Shown here: piece by piece, positions 7,688 through 16,417 of the stretch | Position numbering within the stretch: the first letter of the stretch is position 1 | Layout of the letters: each line of letters begins with the position of its first letter | From: Herbaspirillum sp. meg3 | Lineage (GTDB): Bacteria > Pseudomonadota > Gammaproteobacteria > Burkholderiales > Burkholderiaceae_D | Direction: 5' to 3' | DNA: 64,000 bases | Assembly (NCBI RefSeq): GCF_002257565.1 | Contig: NZ_CP022736.1 | Location: 4,898,001-4,962,000, forward strand | Program-made: the position numbers and the translations under genes | Notes under the pieces: generated by a model | The model's input: only the letters and a program-made list of their open reading frames with translations | Databases searched by the model: none | What the model was told of the DNA's origin: nothing

Positions 7688-8842
7688 ATGAAAACAGGAC
7701 ATCTTCGCCGCTGCGCCCTGCTCTGCCTGACAGTGACGGCCTGGCTGCACCTGGCGGCCAACGCAAAAGAAACGACCGTTGTCGCCATCGGCATCGCAAT
7801 GCCCCTGAGCGGCCCGGCTGCGACATTCGGCAATAGCCTGGTAAATGCGGCCCAGATGGCAATCGACGATGCCAACCGGCGCAATCCCAAGGTCGCCGGC
7901 CGGGACATCCATTTCAAGCTGGTTGTGGCGGACGAACGCGGCAATGTGAACAATGCGGCCCTGGCTGCCGAGTATCTCGTCAAACAAGGTGTCGTTGCCA
8001 CGATCGGCAACGGCAGTACGCAGACGACGCTGGCAACCACCAAAATTTTTGGCGATGCCGGTATCGCTCAGCTTGCACCCAGTACCAGTGCGCCGTGGCC
8101 CAATGGCCAGCGTTACACCACGTTTCGCATGATCGGGCACAGTGGTCAGGGTGCGCCATTGCTGGTCAATTACCTTATCGACAACCTGCAAGTGAAGAGC
8201 ACGGCAATCATTGACAACGACACTGTCGCCGGCCGTGCGCTCGGACAAGCATTCAAGGAGCGCTTCCAGGCACGTCAGGGAACCGTGTTGATCAGTGAGT
8301 CGATTCAGTTCCGCTCTTCCGATTTCAACACCATTCTCAATACCGTCAGACTCAAGCAGCCGGATATCATCTTCTTCGGAGGCCTGGGCGACCAGGCTGC
8401 GACGCTGGCGCGCAACATGCGCAGAGTCGGCCTGAAGACGGGTTTTGTACATGGCATGAACGGCACCAATGGCTTGAACTTCCTGCGCGATGCCGGTGCG
8501 GCCGCAGAAGGTGTCATCGCACTCACCCCCGGTATGCCGCCCGAGAAGATGCCGGGATGGAAGAATTTCGAAAAGAATTATCTGGAACGTTTCGGCGGCA
8601 ATATCAACGACTACACCACGATTAGCTACGACGCCGTCCAGGTGCTGGTTGCCGCCGTGCGCGAGGCGAACTCGTTCACGCCAGCCGACATCCTCGCCGC
8701 ACTGTACAAGGTGCGGTACAGCGGACTGACCGGTACGATTGCCTTTGACCAGAATGGCAATCTGCGCAATCCGTCCTTTACGATTTACCAGATGAAGGAG
8801 CTGCGCTGGCTTCCTCTCCAGACCTACGGAGGTGCCAGGTAA
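7688..8842 (+). CDS. Branched-chain amino acid ABC-type substrate-binding protein (first of a tandem pair)
   Basis: A 384-residue periplasmic type I solute-binding protein of the Leu/Ile/Val-binding (Peripla_BP_6) family. A Sec signal peptide ends near ANA (residue ~26). The mature start VVAIGIAMPLSGPAATFGNS is the typical first strand and ligand loop, followed by KLVVADERGNVNNAALAAEYLV and a C-terminal DILAALYKVRYSGLTGTIAF. No ABC permease or ATPase gene is next to it, so it must share a transporter encoded elsewhere or serve sensing. It overlaps the start of its paralogue by one base (TAATG), so the two are translationally coupled. The ligand is not predictable from sequence. Confidence 0.88.
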   Translation: MKTGHLRRCALLCLTVTAWLHLAANAKETTVVAIGIAMPLSGPAATFGNSLVNAAQMAIDDANRRNPKVAGRDIHFKLVVADERGNVNNAALAAEYLVKQGVVATIGNGSTQTTLATTKIFGDAGIAQLAPSTSAPWPNGQRYTTFRMIGHSGQGAPLLVNYLIDNLQVKSTAIIDNDTVAGRALGQAFKERFQARQGTVLISESIQFRSSDFNTILNTVRLKQPDIIFFGGLGDQAATLARNMRRVGLKTGFVHGMNGTNGLNFLRDAGAAAEGVIALTPGMPPEKMPGWKNFEKNYLERFGGNINDYTTISYDAVQVLVAAVREANSFTPADILAALYKVRYSGLTGTIAFDQNGNLRNPSFTIYQMKELRWLPLQTYGGAR

Positions 8843-10026
8843 TGAAGGCGCACCGTTACGCTTTGCTTCCTGCGTCAGGATTCCCGGCAGCTGTCGCCGG
8901 CCTGGCGATATTGCTGGCCTGCGCATTGCCGTCTCCGCTGCAAGCGGCCTCCAGTAACGCTGTCCGCGTCGTACAAATCGGTTTTGCCGGACCACTGTCC
9001 GGCAGCTCGGCACGCATAGGAAAGAGCCAGATGCATGCCGCCGAACTCGCCCTGAATGAAGCCAATGCACGCGGCACTATCATCGGCGGAGAACCGGTTT
9101 TGTTCAAACTTCTGCCGCAAGATGATCGCGGCGACCCAAACACGGCAGTATTGGTGGCTACCTATCTGGTCAAATCCGGCGTCGTGGCAGTCATTGGGCA
9201 TTGGCATACCGGCGCCAGCATGCAGGCTGCGGGCATTTACAACACTGCCGGCATCCCGCAGATCGCGCCGGGATCGAGCGGACGCCAATATACGCAAAAC
9301 GGCTATGCAACCAGCTTTCGGATTGTTGGTCACGATGACGACGGCGGCCGTTTTGCAAGCGTCTATGCACTTCAACATCTCAAGGCCAGACGCATTGCAG
9401 TGATCCATGACGAAACCACCTTCGGCACCATGCTGGCAGCTCAGTTCATCCGCGGCGCGCAAGAAAAGGGGGGCGAAGTCGTGACGCAGCAACTGATCAG
9501 TTCGAAGACCTCTGATTTCAACGCGGCACTGATGGAATCCGGGAAGAAAAATGCCGACCTGATTTTCTTTGGCGGACTTGGCCCACAAGCAGCGGCGCTT
9601 GTTCTCAGCATGAAACGAATGAGCATCCGTGCTCCGCTAATGGCCGCCGACGGCATTGTGAGCCCCCTATTCTTGCAATTGACGGGGACTGGCGGCAACG
9701 GCACATTCGGACTGGCGCCGGGACAACCTCAGGAAAAAATGACAGGCTGGAAAAAATTTCAGGAAAAGTTTAACGCCACCTATGACGATCCGATCGAGGC
9801 CTTTTCTCCTTTCGCCTATGATGCCGCGAACATGACCGTGGCAGCGATCCTGCAAGCCAACTCCCTGCAACCTGCGCGCATCACCGCCGCCTTGCACAGC
9901 ATGAAATACAAAGGCCTCACCGGCACGATCGCGTTTGACGCCGAAGGCAATCTGACCAATCCCACTTACACCATCTATCAGGTGAAGGACGGCAAATGGT
10001 TGCCGATCCAGACCTTCTCCAAGTAA
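8842..10026 (+). CDS. Branched-chain amino acid ABC-type substrate-binding protein (second of a tandem pair)
   Basis: A 394-residue paralogue of the preceding protein, with the same fold and matching landmarks: signal peptide ending at LQAA (~35), QIGFAGPLSGSSARIGKSQM, LPQDDRGDPNTAVLVATYLV, and a C-terminal ARITAALHSMKYKGLTGTIAF. Both end with an almost identical TIYQ(M/V)K segment, which points to local gene duplication followed by divergence in the ligand pocket. The one-base overlap with the upstream gene implies coupled expression. Transport components are absent nearby. A D-amino-acid dehydrogenase-like gene follows on the same strand after 273 bp and could act on an imported amino acid, but cotranscription is not shown. 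Confidence 0.88.
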   Translation: MKAHRYALLPASGFPAAVAGLAILLACALPSPLQAASSNAVRVVQIGFAGPLSGSSARIGKSQMHAAELALNEANARGTIIGGEPVLFKLLPQDDRGDPNTAVLVATYLVKSGVVAVIGHWHTGASMQAAGIYNTAGIPQIAPGSSGRQYTQNGYATSFRIVGHDDDGGRFASVYALQHLKARRIAVIHDETTFGTMLAAQFIRGAQEKGGEVVTQQLISSKTSDFNAALMESGKKNADLIFFGGLGPQAAALVLSMKRMSIRAPLMAADGIVSPLFLQLTGTGGNGTFGLAPGQPQEKMTGWKKFQEKFNATYDDPIEAFSPFAYDAANMTVAAILQANSLQPARITAALHSMKYKGLTGTIAFDAEGNLTNPTYTIYQVKDGKWLPIQTFSK

Positions 10027-10064
10027 ATGCAAGGATTCCAAGCAAGTAAAAATGCGCACGAACA

Positions 10065-10084
10065 CATGGTGTGGATGCACCATG
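10065..10084. repeat. Inverted repeat CATGGTG-N6-CACCATG
   Basis: Seven-base perfect arms with a six-base loop lie about 40 bp after the second binding-protein gene and 215 bp before the flavoprotein gene. There is no T-run on either side. It could be a weak transcript-end structure or an operator. Confidence 0.3.
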
Positions 10085-10299
10085 CCGATTTGGCATACGA
10101 CAGAAAAAACGGAATTGCGTATCATCCGCGGGATGAATCGACACGTTACGTGTCAATGGCCTGTCGTCGCTTTGGCTGGCGCTTTGGGTGCAACTTGAGT
10201 CGATCGGCAGCGCGTTTGGCAGAAGGCAATTTCGTCATTTCGCTGCGTCGCCACCGAAGCCGGCTTCGGCTGCACTATCCCGCATAACAGGAAAAAACC

Positions 10300-11589
10300 A
10301 TGCATATCTGCATACTAGGCGCTGGTGTCATCGGCGTCACCTCAGCGTATCGTCTGCTGCAAGACGGCCATGAAGTCACCTTGCTGGACAGCCGCCCTGT
10401 CGCAGGCGGCGGCACCAGCATGGGCAATGGCGCGCAACTGAGTTACTCCTATGTTGCGCCGCTGGCGGATCCATCCGTGTGGACGCATTGGCCGCACTAT
10501 TTGTTCAGCGCCGACTCGCCCCTGACACTGAAACCAAAATTCGATCCCGCGCAATGGCGCTGGCTGCTCAAATTCCTTGGGGCCTGCAATGCAGAACGTG
10601 TACAACGCACCACGATCGAACTGCTGCAACTGGCGTTTTACAGCCGCGATGAACTGACGCAATTGCATCAGGCCGTACCGTTCGACTTCAGCCACCGCAC
10701 CGCAGGCAAGCTGGTGATGTACACCGATCCCGCGGGACTGGTATCGGCACGCAAGCAAGTAGCCTTCCAGTCGCAATACGGTTGCCAGCAAGAAGTCATC
10801 GACGCTGCACGCTGCCTCGAGATCGAACCCGCACTGGGCAACGCCAGCCGCAACTGGGCCGGCGGCGTCTACACCCCGAGCGAAGAAGCCGGCGATTGTG
10901 CGCAGTTCTGCCAGGGTCTGGTGACGGCGATGAGCAGCAATGCCGGTTTCCGCTTTTTGCCCTCCACCACAGTCACGCAAGTGAACATGAAAGACGGCGC
11001 CATCGCCTCGGTACAAGCAGCCTCAGAAGTTGCGGGGGCATCGACGCAGGCTATCGATGCAGACGCGTTCGTGCTCGCGCTGGGTGCGGATAGCGCCGCC
11101 TTCGCACGTCAGGCAGGCTTCCGCTTGCCGCTGTATCCGCTCAAGGGCTACAGCATTACGGTGCCGCTCAACGATAGCTTCGCGCAGTCGGCCGCGCCGC
11201 AGGTATCCATCACCGACATCTCGAAAAAAATTGTCTACGCCCGCCTCGGCAATCGTCTGCGTGTGGCCGGCCGTGTCGAGCTGGTCGGCATGGACACGCA
11301 CATCCCCGATCGCGCCATCAACGAACTGATCGACGGCGCCAACGAACTCTTCCCCGGCAGCATCCGCGACCAGAAGGCGGCGCAACTTTCGCCCTGGGCG
11401 GGATTCCGTCCGGCTACGCCAAGTGGCGTGCCGGTCATCGGCGCATCGCCGGTGAAGAATCTCTACCTGAACATCGGCCAGGGTGCGCTCGGCTGGACGC
11501 TCGCCTGCGGCAGCGCAGCGTTGCTGGCGGCGCAGATCGGCGGACGCAAGACAGCAATTGATGTTGCGCCGTTCCGCTACGGCCGCTGA
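10300..11589 (+). CDS. D-amino acid dehydrogenase small-subunit-like FAD oxidoreductase (DadA family)
   Basis: A 429-residue FAD-dependent oxidoreductase of the DAO/DadA family. The dinucleotide motif GAGVIG is at residues 8-13, the second acidic-end strand gives VTLLDSRP, and the FAD-contacting GTSMGNGAQLSYSYVAPLADP and C-terminal GWTLACGSAALLA match DadA enzymes, which oxidatively deaminate D-amino acids at the inner membrane and pass electrons to quinone. Length (about 430) matches E. coli DadA. AGGA lies eight bases before the ATG. No alanine racemase or Lrp regulator is adjacent, so D-alanine is not necessarily the substrate; other D-amino acids or N-methyl amino acids are possible. Confidence 0.85.
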   Translation: MHICILGAGVIGVTSAYRLLQDGHEVTLLDSRPVAGGGTSMGNGAQLSYSYVAPLADPSVWTHWPHYLFSADSPLTLKPKFDPAQWRWLLKFLGACNAERVQRTTIELLQLAFYSRDELTQLHQAVPFDFSHRTAGKLVMYTDPAGLVSARKQVAFQSQYGCQQEVIDAARCLEIEPALGNASRNWAGGVYTPSEEAGDCAQFCQGLVTAMSSNAGFRFLPSTTVTQVNMKDGAIASVQAASEVAGASTQAIDADAFVLALGADSAAFARQAGFRLPLYPLKGYSITVPLNDSFAQSAAPQVSITDISKKIVYARLGNRLRVAGRVELVGMDTHIPDRAINELIDGANELFPGSIRDQKAAQLSPWAGFRPATPSGVPVIGASPVKNLYLNIGQGALGWTLACGSAALLAAQIGGRKTAIDVAPFRYGR

Positions 11590-11704
11590 TCTTTTGTCCG
11601 ATCTCTTGGGCTAATTTCGCCGGCCGATTTCCGGTGGTCAGCATGATCGCCGGATTCCGCATACCATATCCAGACCATAACGACAGGCATACAAGGAGAC
11701 TGGA

Positions 11705-12460
11705 ATGCGGGAAAACAATCTGCGCACGCTGTTCGCGCAAAAGAAGCTGGCCTTCAACGGCTGGGCATCCATCGGCAATTCTTTTCTGGCGGAGCTGGTC
11801 GCCGATTGCGGCTACGACGCAGTGACGGTGGACTTGCAGCACGGTCTGTTCTCAGTTGAGGCGGCCGTACCGATGTTGCAGGCGATTTCCGCCACCAAGG
11901 CAGTGCCGCTGGTGCGCTGCTCCGAAAACAGTCTCGGCGAAATCAACAAGCTGCTCGATGCCGGTGCCTACGGTGTGATCTGCCCGCTGATCAACACCAA
12001 AGAAGATGCCGAAAAATTCGTGCGCGCCTGTCACTACTCGCCACGCGGCGGCCGCAGCTACGGACCTGCGCGCGGCGTGCTGTACGGCGGCAAGGATTAT
12101 TTTGAACACGCCAATCGCACCATCCTCACGCTGGCCATGATCGAGACACGCCAGGGCTTGGCAGCGGCAGAAGAAATTTTGTCGGTGCCGGATCTGGACG
12201 GCATCTTCATCGGCCCCAGCGACCTCGCCATCGACATGGGCCTGGCGCCCGACGCGTGGAACGACGACAAGGTCGATCAGGCCTTCCAGCATCTGATCAA
12301 GCTGTGCCATGCACGCGGCAAATACGTCGGCATCTTTTGCGGCTCAGTCGAAATGGCCGAACGCATGAAATCCTATGGCGTCGACATGCTCGTCCCCGGT
12401 ACCGACGCCCAATTGTTGCGCGCCGAAACCACCCGCCGCCTGAACATCCTGCGCGGATAA
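11705..12460 (+). CDS. HpcH/HpaI family class II aldolase
   Basis: A 251-residue metal-dependent aldolase of the HpcH/HpaI (2-dehydro-3-deoxyglucarate / 4-hydroxy-2-oxovalerate type) family. Visible landmarks are VTVDLQHGLFS, the pyruvate-site PLVRCSENSLGEINKLLDAG, CPLINTKEDAEKFVRACHYSPRGGRSYGPARG, and the metal-site IETRQGL...DGIFIGPSDLAIDMG (Glu and Asp ligands). Such enzymes cleave 2-oxo-4-hydroxy acids to pyruvate plus an aldehyde. AAGGAGA precedes the start. It lies 115 bp after the DadA-like gene on the same strand; a 2-oxo acid from amino-acid deamination could in principle be linked, but that is speculation. Confidence 0.88.
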   Translation: MRENNLRTLFAQKKLAFNGWASIGNSFLAELVADCGYDAVTVDLQHGLFSVEAAVPMLQAISATKAVPLVRCSENSLGEINKLLDAGAYGVICPLINTKEDAEKFVRACHYSPRGGRSYGPARGVLYGGKDYFEHANRTILTLAMIETRQGLAAAEEILSVPDLDGIFIGPSDLAIDMGLAPDAWNDDKVDQAFQHLIKLCHARGKYVGIFCGSVEMAERMKSYGVDMLVPGTDAQLLRAETTRRLNILRG

Positions 12461-12804
12461 CACCTGCATCTCTCCTCCAGTACGCACATGCGCCATGTGC
12501 CATGTGCGTACCTATCTTCCTGAAGCAGTTGAGACCACCGCCCCAGACGACAACTTGATCGTCATCGCTCCGCTTGTTATCACACACAAAAATCTGAACA
12601 TCGTCATTTTTCGACGGGAGATCCACATTCGCAGAAAATATCACTGACAGTTTTTTTGCTTATGGGAGCAACGACCGATTTTTGAGAATTATCTTATTTA
12701 AGCGTCAGCAGGGAACTCGCATAATCTCCTCCGGAAACATCGACGACAGGCTAGCTCATCGTGAGCCGACGCCTCGTTGAGCAGGGAAATAACAGGGGAA
12801 TACG
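12461..12804. other. 344-bp intergenic region
   Basis: Apart from the inverted repeat at 12480-12511, the only candidate signal is a weak promoter for the downstream lipoprotein: TTTAAG, 17 bases, then CATAAT about 85 bases before its start. I see no further gene. Confidence 0.4.
12480..12511. repeat. 11-bp-arm inverted repeat after the aldolase gene
   Basis: GTACGCACATG at 12480-12490 and CATGTGCGTAC at 12501-12511 are exact inverted copies around a 10-base loop. The loop itself contains CATGTG. The element follows the aldolase stop by 19 bp. There is no T-run on either strand, so it is not a classical intrinsic terminator. Confidence 0.5.
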
Positions 12805-13482
12805 ATGGTGCTTTCGACGAACCGAATCAACCGACTTTCGCTGACCAGCATTGCACTGATCACGGCAACATTGCTGATGAGCGCCTGCCATAACGAATTC
12901 GCTCCACGTGGCCCCACACTGGCCGCCTCAACCAAAGAAGCAAGCAGCTGGGACACATTGCCGCAAGGCGACGCCTTGCGCGCCGCCGAACAGACCTATC
13001 GTGCCTGCGCCATGGAAGCTGCGCAGCTGCATCTGGCGGTAAAGGAATTCCCTGAAATCAGCGACCGCGTCACTTACCTGACGCAAGATGGCCAACGCGT
13101 GCGCAAGACCGAGCAAGCAAGCGTCAACATCGATGATATGCACGTCGACAACGGCTGCGCCACGCGTATCGTCAAAAGCATCAGCATCGACGTTGTCTCT
13201 GACAGCGCCCAGGCAACATCCATCGATGAAACCGGCAAGACGCTCGCACGCCATGGCGACACGCAAATCTCTCCGTCAGGATCGGCTCACCTGACGCTCG
13301 CAGTCGCAAAAAAGGCGCAGTCCGTACCTACCTGCACACTCATCCGCGATCCTGGCCCGCAAAGCCATTTCATGATGCTCAATCTGTGCAGGAGCGAAGA
13401 ACGCCGCGCAGAGCAAGAACAACAGGCGCAAGAGGAGTTTGCCGTGCATCCGAGAAAGATCTCCCCGGCGACTTCCAGCTAA
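12805..13482 (+). CDS. Lipoprotein of unknown function
   Basis: A 225-residue protein with a lipoprotein signal peptide: a basic N-terminus, a hydrophobic core (LTSIALITATLLMSAC) and the lipobox cysteine at ~28, so it is probably anchored to the outer membrane or inner membrane outer face. The mature part has cysteines near residues 72, 114, 174 and 197 that could form disulfides, and a charged Gln/Glu-rich tail (EERRAEQEQQAQEEF). I do not recognise a family. It stands alone, with a strong terminator 24 bp after the stop. GGGAATACG before the ATG is the ribosome site. Confidence 0.8.
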   Translation: MVLSTNRINRLSLTSIALITATLLMSACHNEFAPRGPTLAASTKEASSWDTLPQGDALRAAEQTYRACAMEAAQLHLAVKEFPEISDRVTYLTQDGQRVRKTEQASVNIDDMHVDNGCATRIVKSISIDVVSDSAQATSIDETGKTLARHGDTQISPSGSAHLTLAVAKKAQSVPTCTLIRDPGPQSHFMMLNLCRSEERRAEQEQQAQEEFAVHPRKISPATSS

Positions 13483-13506
13483 GTTGATTCAGATTTTCTT
13501 GATTCG

Positions 13507-13539
13507 CAGTCGGCCCCATCACGGGGCCGACTGTGTTTT
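13507..13539 (+). terminator. Intrinsic terminator after the lipoprotein gene
   Basis: An 11-bp perfect stem, CAGTCGGCCCC/GGGGCCGACTG, with a five-base loop (13507-13533) is followed by TGTTTT. It lies between convergent genes, ending four bases before the stop side of the aldo/keto reductase, and could serve both directions. Confidence 0.85.
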
Positions 13540-14545
13540 ATTTGAAGGGAACGCGGCCAAAGAACGGATAACCCGGATCGTTGTAACCCGGTGTCGAGGA
13601 ATGCCCCGGCGTCACCAGCGCATCGATCATCGCTTCTTCTTCCGTAGAAATTTTCAGGTCGACGGCGTCGTAATAGTCTTCCATCTGCGCCAGCGTGCGC
13701 GGGCCTGCGATCACGCTGCTGATCACTGAATTGGCCAATACCCACGCGGTCGCAAATTGCCCCAGCTTGACACCGCGCGCGGTGCAGTGCTCCTGCAGAC
13801 GCTCGGCGATGATCAATGACTCTTCACGGAATTCCGTTTCCATGATGCGCTTGTCGCCACGGCCGGCGCGCGTGTTTTGATCCGGTGCCTGGCCCGGCTT
13901 GTATTTACCGGTCAGCACACCGCGTGCGATCGGGCTGTAGGGTACGACGCCGAGACCATAGTTGTGGCAAGCCGGCAGAATTTCCACTTCCGGCATGCGG
14001 TTGAGCAAGTTGTAATAGGGTTGGCATACCAGTGGCAGCGGAACATTGTTCTTCTCGCACAGACGGGCAATCTCGGCGATGCGCCAGCCGCGGAAGTTGG
14101 ACACGCCGAAGCCGCGAATCTTGCCTGCACGAATCAGGTCGCCCAGCGCCTGGATCGCTTCTTCCAGATTTTCTTCGTGATAGTCGCGGTGCATGTACAG
14201 CACGTCGAGGTAATCGGTGTCGAGGCGGCGCAGGATATTGTCGGTCTCGGTCGCAATCCAGTGGCGCGAATAGTGCGACTGATTCGGCGCGCTGCTCATG
14301 GGATTGCCCAGCTTGCTTGCCAATATCCAGTCACCGCGCTGCCCTTGCAATAACTTGCCGACCATCTCTTCCGACTTACCCTTGCTGTAGACGTCGGCGG
14401 TGTCGATGAAGTTGACGCCATGCTCGCGCGCCGACGCGACGATATTGCGCGCTTCGTCAATCGCAGTCTGGTCGCCGAACATCATGGTGCCCAGGCACAA
14501 GGCCGAGACTTTGAGATTGCTTTTGCCGAGTCGTCGATATTGCAT
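13538..14545 (-). CDS. Aldo/keto reductase
   Basis: A 335-residue NADPH-dependent aldo/keto reductase with a TIM-barrel fold. The catalytic set is visible: Asp in NFIDTADVYSKG, the nearby Tyr, Lys in WILASKLG and His in LDVLYMHRDYHEEN, with the phosphate-binding SSVIAGPRTLAQMEDYYDA at the C-terminus. It resembles the YghZ/Tas-like AKRs that reduce small aldehydes or ketones. The start at 14545 has CGGAGA eight bases upstream. It lies 92 bp downstream of an AraC regulator of the YqhC type, whose E. coli relative activates aldehyde-reducing enzymes, so aldehyde-responsive control is a reasonable inference. Confidence 0.9.
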   Translation of the reverse strand: MQYRRLGKSNLKVSALCLGTMMFGDQTAIDEARNIVASAREHGVNFIDTADVYSKGKSEEMVGKLLQGQRGDWILASKLGNPMSSAPNQSHYSRHWIATETDNILRRLDTDYLDVLYMHRDYHEENLEEAIQALGDLIRAGKIRGFGVSNFRGWRIAEIARLCEKNNVPLPLVCQPYYNLLNRMPEVEILPACHNYGLGVVPYSPIARGVLTGKYKPGQAPDQNTRAGRGDKRIMETEFREESLIIAERLQEHCTARGVKLGQFATAWVLANSVISSVIAGPRTLAQMEDYYDAVDLKISTEEEAMIDALVTPGHSSTPGYNDPGYPFFGRVPFK

Positions 14546-14637
14546 GGTGTGTCTCCGATAAGGATGGAATGCAGGTCAAAGGAAGCGAGGAAGACGATTC
14601 TAGCGCCTTGCCCCGATTCCTGCCGGCGCACAGAAAA

Positions 14638-15672
14638 TTAAAGAATCGGCGCCTCTTCTTCCAGCCAGCGCCGCTTGTCGCGCAATGGCGGCGAACCGAA
14701 CATGCGGCTGTATTCACGGCTGAACTGCGAAGGACTCTCGTAGCCCACCGCTTGCGAGGCGAGCGCCACACTGACGTCGTCGGCAAGAATCAGACGGCGC
14801 GCTTCCTGCAGGCGCAGATTCTTCTGGTATTGCAGCGGACTCATCGCCGTCACCACCTTGAAATGATGATGCAGCGACGACACGCTCATGTGCACATCGC
14901 GCGCGATGTCATCCACACGCAGAGGCTGGACAAAGTTCTCTTTCATCATCCGGATAGCCTTGGCGATGCGGTTCATCTGGCTGTCTTGCAGCACGGTCTG
15001 GCGCAGCAACGCACCCTGCCCGTTCATCAGCAGGCGATACAGGATTTCGCGTTTGACCATGGGCGCCAGGATAGGAATATCGCGTGGCGTATCCAGCAGG
15101 CGCAATAGCCGCAATACGGCATCCAGCAGCGTGGCGTCGAGGCGATTGACGAACAAGCCGCGCGAAGCATCCGACGAAATACCTTGCGGCAAATGCTCGT
15201 CGCCGATCAGCGAACCGATTTCCTTGGTGTCGAGATCGATGCGCAAACCCAGATAGGGCGTCTCGGAGCTGCTGACGGTCACCTTGCCCACCATCGGCAA
15301 ATCCACCGACGACACCAGATAGTGCATCGGGTCATAGTCGTAAATGTCGTCGCCGACGAACAAGCGTTTGGCGCCTTGGGCGATGACTGCAAACACCGGC
15401 TTTTGCACCGCATGCTTGGGTCCTTGCGGATTGGTAATGCGGTGCAGGAAGAAGCCTTCTATACCGGTTTCCAGTGAGCCTTCAACGCCTTCCGTCAGGC
15501 GGTAAATCAGCGCGACCAACTCGCGCTGCGCCGCACGCAGCCGTTCGTCTGCTTCGCCGTCCACAATGACGGCCGCCGACGAAGGAGGCACAGGCGCGTC
15601 GGCGTTATAGTCCAGATCGGTGGGAGCGTCGTTGAGATCCATGGCGGCTTCGGATGAAAGAGGGGGAGGCAT
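14638..15672 (-). CDS. AraC family transcriptional regulator with AraC_N domain (YqhC-like)
   Basis: A 344-residue regulator. An N-terminal tail of ~45 residues precedes an AraC_N-type cupin-like sensing domain (about 50-200, including GIEGFFLHRITNP and VFAVIAQGAKRLFVGDDIYDYDP). The C-terminal ~100 residues hold the double helix-turn-helix (IAKAIRMMKENFVQPLRVDD and VGYESPSQFSREYSRMFG). YqhC of E. coli, of the same architecture, senses aldehydes and activates aldo/keto reductase genes; here an aldo/keto reductase follows by 92 bp. TGGAG ahead of the ATG at 15672 sets the start; ATG at 15642 is possible. Repeats resembling AraC half-sites lie just upstream (15696-15759) and again at 16016-16053. 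Confidence 0.9.
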   Translation of the reverse strand: MPPPLSSEAAMDLNDAPTDLDYNADAPVPPSSAAVIVDGEADERLRAAQRELVALIYRLTEGVEGSLETGIEGFFLHRITNPQGPKHAVQKPVFAVIAQGAKRLFVGDDIYDYDPMHYLVSSVDLPMVGKVTVSSSETPYLGLRIDLDTKEIGSLIGDEHLPQGISSDASRGLFVNRLDATLLDAVLRLLRLLDTPRDIPILAPMVKREILYRLLMNGQGALLRQTVLQDSQMNRIAKAIRMMKENFVQPLRVDDIARDVHMSVSSLHHHFKVVTAMSPLQYQKNLRLQEARRLILADDVSVALASQAVGYESPSQFSREYSRMFGSPPLRDKRRWLEEEAPIL

Positions 15673-15695
15673 TCAGCTTACTCCAGATTGCAGAC

Positions 15696-15759
15696 TTGCC
15701 TGAATCTCCATCGCCAGAAAATGGAGAAATAGGCAAATATTCAGGAGAATTAGGTATCC
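15696..15759. promoter_or_regulatory. Putative AraC operator A (21-bp-phased direct repeat plus inverted copy)
   Basis: Two related half-sites, 15722-15738 (TGGAGAAATAGGCAAAT) and 15743-15759 (AGGAGAATTAGGTATCC), start exactly 21 bp apart, two helical turns, as for AraC-family sites. Ten of the first twelve positions agree. An inverted copy, TGGAGATTCAGGCAA on the minus strand, occupies 15710-15696. The cluster begins 24 bp before the AraC gene, which suggests autoregulation. Confidence 0.5.
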
Positions 15760-16015
15760 GAGCCTGATCCACGATCCCGATTTTCAGCCAACCTCAAGTC
15801 AAAATGCAACATGGATGGAGACACCTTGCATTTGTGTGCCGCTTAAAATGACAAGCTGCAAAGCCTTTTCCTTACTGGCAGGCAGCACAGCTTTCCCGGC
15901 CTGCTCGTATTTCTGAAATCCGGATATTTTTCTGAGTCGCCTCAACAACCCCGGTTCTCAATACGAGCAGAATTCAATCCGGAATCATGAAAAACTGCCC
16001 AATCCCCCATCATCT

Positions 16016-16079
16016 TGGAGAATCAGGCAAATATTCGGCAGCTTTCAGCAAACGTAAATTGCTGCGCTGCGCGCATAAT
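16016..16079 (+). promoter_or_regulatory. Putative AraC operator B with activator-type promoter
   Basis: TGGAGAATCAGGCAAAT at 16016-16032 matches operator A closely (22 of 26 bases over 16016-16041). A degenerate second copy begins 21 bp later at 16037 (9 of 17 match). That copy overlaps the -35 position of a promoter whose -10 is CATAAT at 16074-16079. This is the geometry of an AraC-activated promoter on the plus strand, but no convincing gene follows it before the LysR gene end at 16418. Confidence 0.4.
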
Positions 16080-16417
16080 CTCTTCACGCCAAAACACATG
16101 ATTCAAACTGTCTGTCGCACCGTTTCCGGTCCGACCATGCAAGACAGTGCTTCACCGGACCGCCGATAAGCGGCGCGAGCATTCGCGCTCCGACTTCGGC
16201 TCTTCACTAACTTTCCAGACACCATCGACCAACTACTTTTCGCCCTTCCCGGCGGAAGGATGCGCTGCTTTCTTCCATATTGCAGCGTGCAGAGCTGTCG
16301 ATACACCTGGCCGAACGAACAAGGACGCACATGCAAGCAATCGCCCACGCAAAAACAGCGACGCGCCCGATGCCGGGCGGGCCGCTGCATGGAAAGACAC
16401 AAACCGGAAAGAGCGCC

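Larger units (their letters stand above)
15673..16417. other. 745-bp gap between the AraC and LysR genes
   Basis: Apart from the two repeat clusters and the CATAAT promoter there is no recognisable gene. The best plus-strand candidate after the promoter is a 23-codon frame from ATG at 16098 without a ribosome site. The gap may hold a small RNA or the remains of a lost gene. Confidence 0.4.

Noticed and set aside
14543..14557. Fifteen bases around the aldo/keto reductase start that recur at 4407-4421 before the small leader frame
   Set aside because: A match of this length is expected by chance a few times in a window of this size, and a shared Shine-Dalgarno plus ATG explains part of it.
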